This document shows, piece by piece, positions 12,272-12,921 of a DNA stretch of 12,921 bases (positions are counted from its first letter, which is position 1; the number at the start of each line of letters is the position of its first letter). Source of the stretch: an uncultured Collinsella sp. (lineage in GTDB: Bacteria; Actinomycetota; Coriobacteriia; Coriobacteriales; Coriobacteriaceae); NCBI GenBank assembly GCA_958453935.1, contig CAUDZT010000062.1:1-12921 (forward strand), written 5' to 3'. The position numbers were made by a program, and so were the translations under genes. The notes under the pieces were generated by a model. That model ran no database searches and was not told where the DNA came from. It worked only from the letters and a program-made list of their open reading frames with translations.

Positions 12272-12921
12272 ATGCCCCAGAACATCTTCGGTACCGACGG
12301 CGTCCGTGGCGTCGCCAATGCCGACCTCTCGTGCGACCTCGCGTTTCGCCTGGGCCGCGCGGCGACCAAGTTCCTTGGCCCGGACATCTGCATCGGCCGC
12401 GACACGCGTCTTTCGGGTACCATGCTCGAGAGTGCTCTGACCGCTGGCATTATGGCAGAGGGCGGCCGTCCGCATTGCTGCGGCGTTATCCCTACGCCGG
12501 CCGTGGCGCTGCTCACCGTCCAAAACGAGCTCGACGGCGGCATCGTCATCTCTGCTTCGCATAATCCGCCGGAGTTCAACGGCATCAAGTTCTTTAGCCG
12601 CAAGGGCATGAAGCTTCCCGATGCTGTCGAGGAAGAGATCAGCGCCTGGGTCATGTCCGAGGAGGCCATGGCTGCCGACACGCTGCCGACCGGCGCCGGT
12701 GTGGGTCATATCATCAAGATGAAAGACGCCCGCAAGGCCTATGTCGATCATGCCATCAGCACGCTCGACGGCCTTAAACTCGATGGCCTGGTTGTTGCCG
12801 TCGACTGCGGCCACGGTGCTTCCTGCCAGACCACGCCCGCTGCGCTGCAGCGCCTGGGCGCCACGGTCCATGCCATCAACACCGATTACTGCGGCACCGA
12901 CATTAACGTTGAGTGCGGCTC
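12272..12921 (+). CDS. glmM: Phosphoglucosamine mutase (3' end cut by window)
   Basis: The first ~216 residues of GlmM, which converts glucosamine-6-phosphate to glucosamine-1-phosphate for UDP-GlcNAc and peptidoglycan synthesis. It begins MPQNIFGTDGVRG, the family N-terminus, and carries the active phosphoserine loop ISASHNPPEFNGIKFF with Ser96 as the phosphorylated residue. The window ends well before the full ~450 aa, so the Mg-binding DGDADR and sugar-binding motifs cannot be seen. The start is ATG 12272, with AAGGAG about 7 bases upstream. It follows the rpsI terminator, a gene order common in actinobacteria-like genomes. Confidence 0.96.
   Translation, partial: MPQNIFGTDGVRGVANADLSCDLAFRLGRAATKFLGPDICIGRDTRLSGTMLESALTAGIMAEGGRPHCCGVIPTPAVALLTVQNELDGGIVISASHNPPEFNGIKFFSRKGMKLPDAVEEEISAWVMSEEAMAADTLPTGAGVGHIIKMKDARKAYVDHAISTLDGLKLDGLVVAVDCGHGASCQTTPAALQRLGATVHAINTDYCGTDINVECG

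Overview
The window looks like a chromosomal segment of a GC-rich Gram-positive gut actinobacterium. Coriobacteriia, probably Collinsella or a close relative, is my best guess. This rests on gene style and order (rplM-rpsI-glmM, a standard tmRNA, an HMA-type P-ATPase beside a small DUF6110-like membrane protein) and on repeat style. It is inference, since no database was searched.

Layout. Positions 1-222 hold repeat-rich intergenic DNA with a strong terminator and a perfect 15-bp-arm palindrome. Positions 223-4923 carry an AraC-family regulator (minus strand, TTG start) divergent from two tandem exporter-fold ABC half-transporters that resemble the YbtP/YbtQ and IrtA/IrtB siderophore-importer pairs. 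Positions 4924-7530 carry a promoter, an operator-like palindrome, a hairpin-rich leader, an 81-aa DUF6110-like protein, a P1B-like ATPase whose usual CPC metal motif is replaced by Ser-Cys-Ala, and a perfect terminator. Positions 7531-8463 hold an antitoxin-like/PIN-domain toxin pair with a 4-base gene overlap. A 144-aa protein of unknown function lies on the minus strand at 8522-8956. tmRNA (ssrA) runs from 9194 to 9557 and encodes the tag DNNSSFEPMALAA. Positions 9599-10235 are gene-free and contain two 47-bp direct repeats carrying inverted copies of the tmRNA 3' end, plus about 4.4 copies of a 62-bp tandem repeat. A patatin-like phospholipase follows (10236-11114), then the rplM-rpsI operon, and then the start of glmM, which is cut by the window edge.

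How the parts may work together. The most interesting region is 1221-7458. Near-identical palindromes (core GTnAGCCATGGCTnAC) lie at the predicted transcription start of araC, inside the predicted ABC promoter, and at the predicted start of the DUF6110/P-ATPase operon. This suggests that one repressor, possibly metal-responsive, links uptake (ABC pair) with metal movement by the ATPase. Separately, two 15-bp direct repeats exactly 21 bp apart sit over the araC start and upstream of the ABC promoter, which is the geometry expected for AraC-type half-sites. The architecture resembles the known ybt locus logic (metal repressor plus AraC activator plus paired ABC importer), here extended by an unusual P-ATPase unit. 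The remainder is a mix of housekeeping genes (ssrA, rplM, rpsI, glmM) and accessory or repeat DNA.
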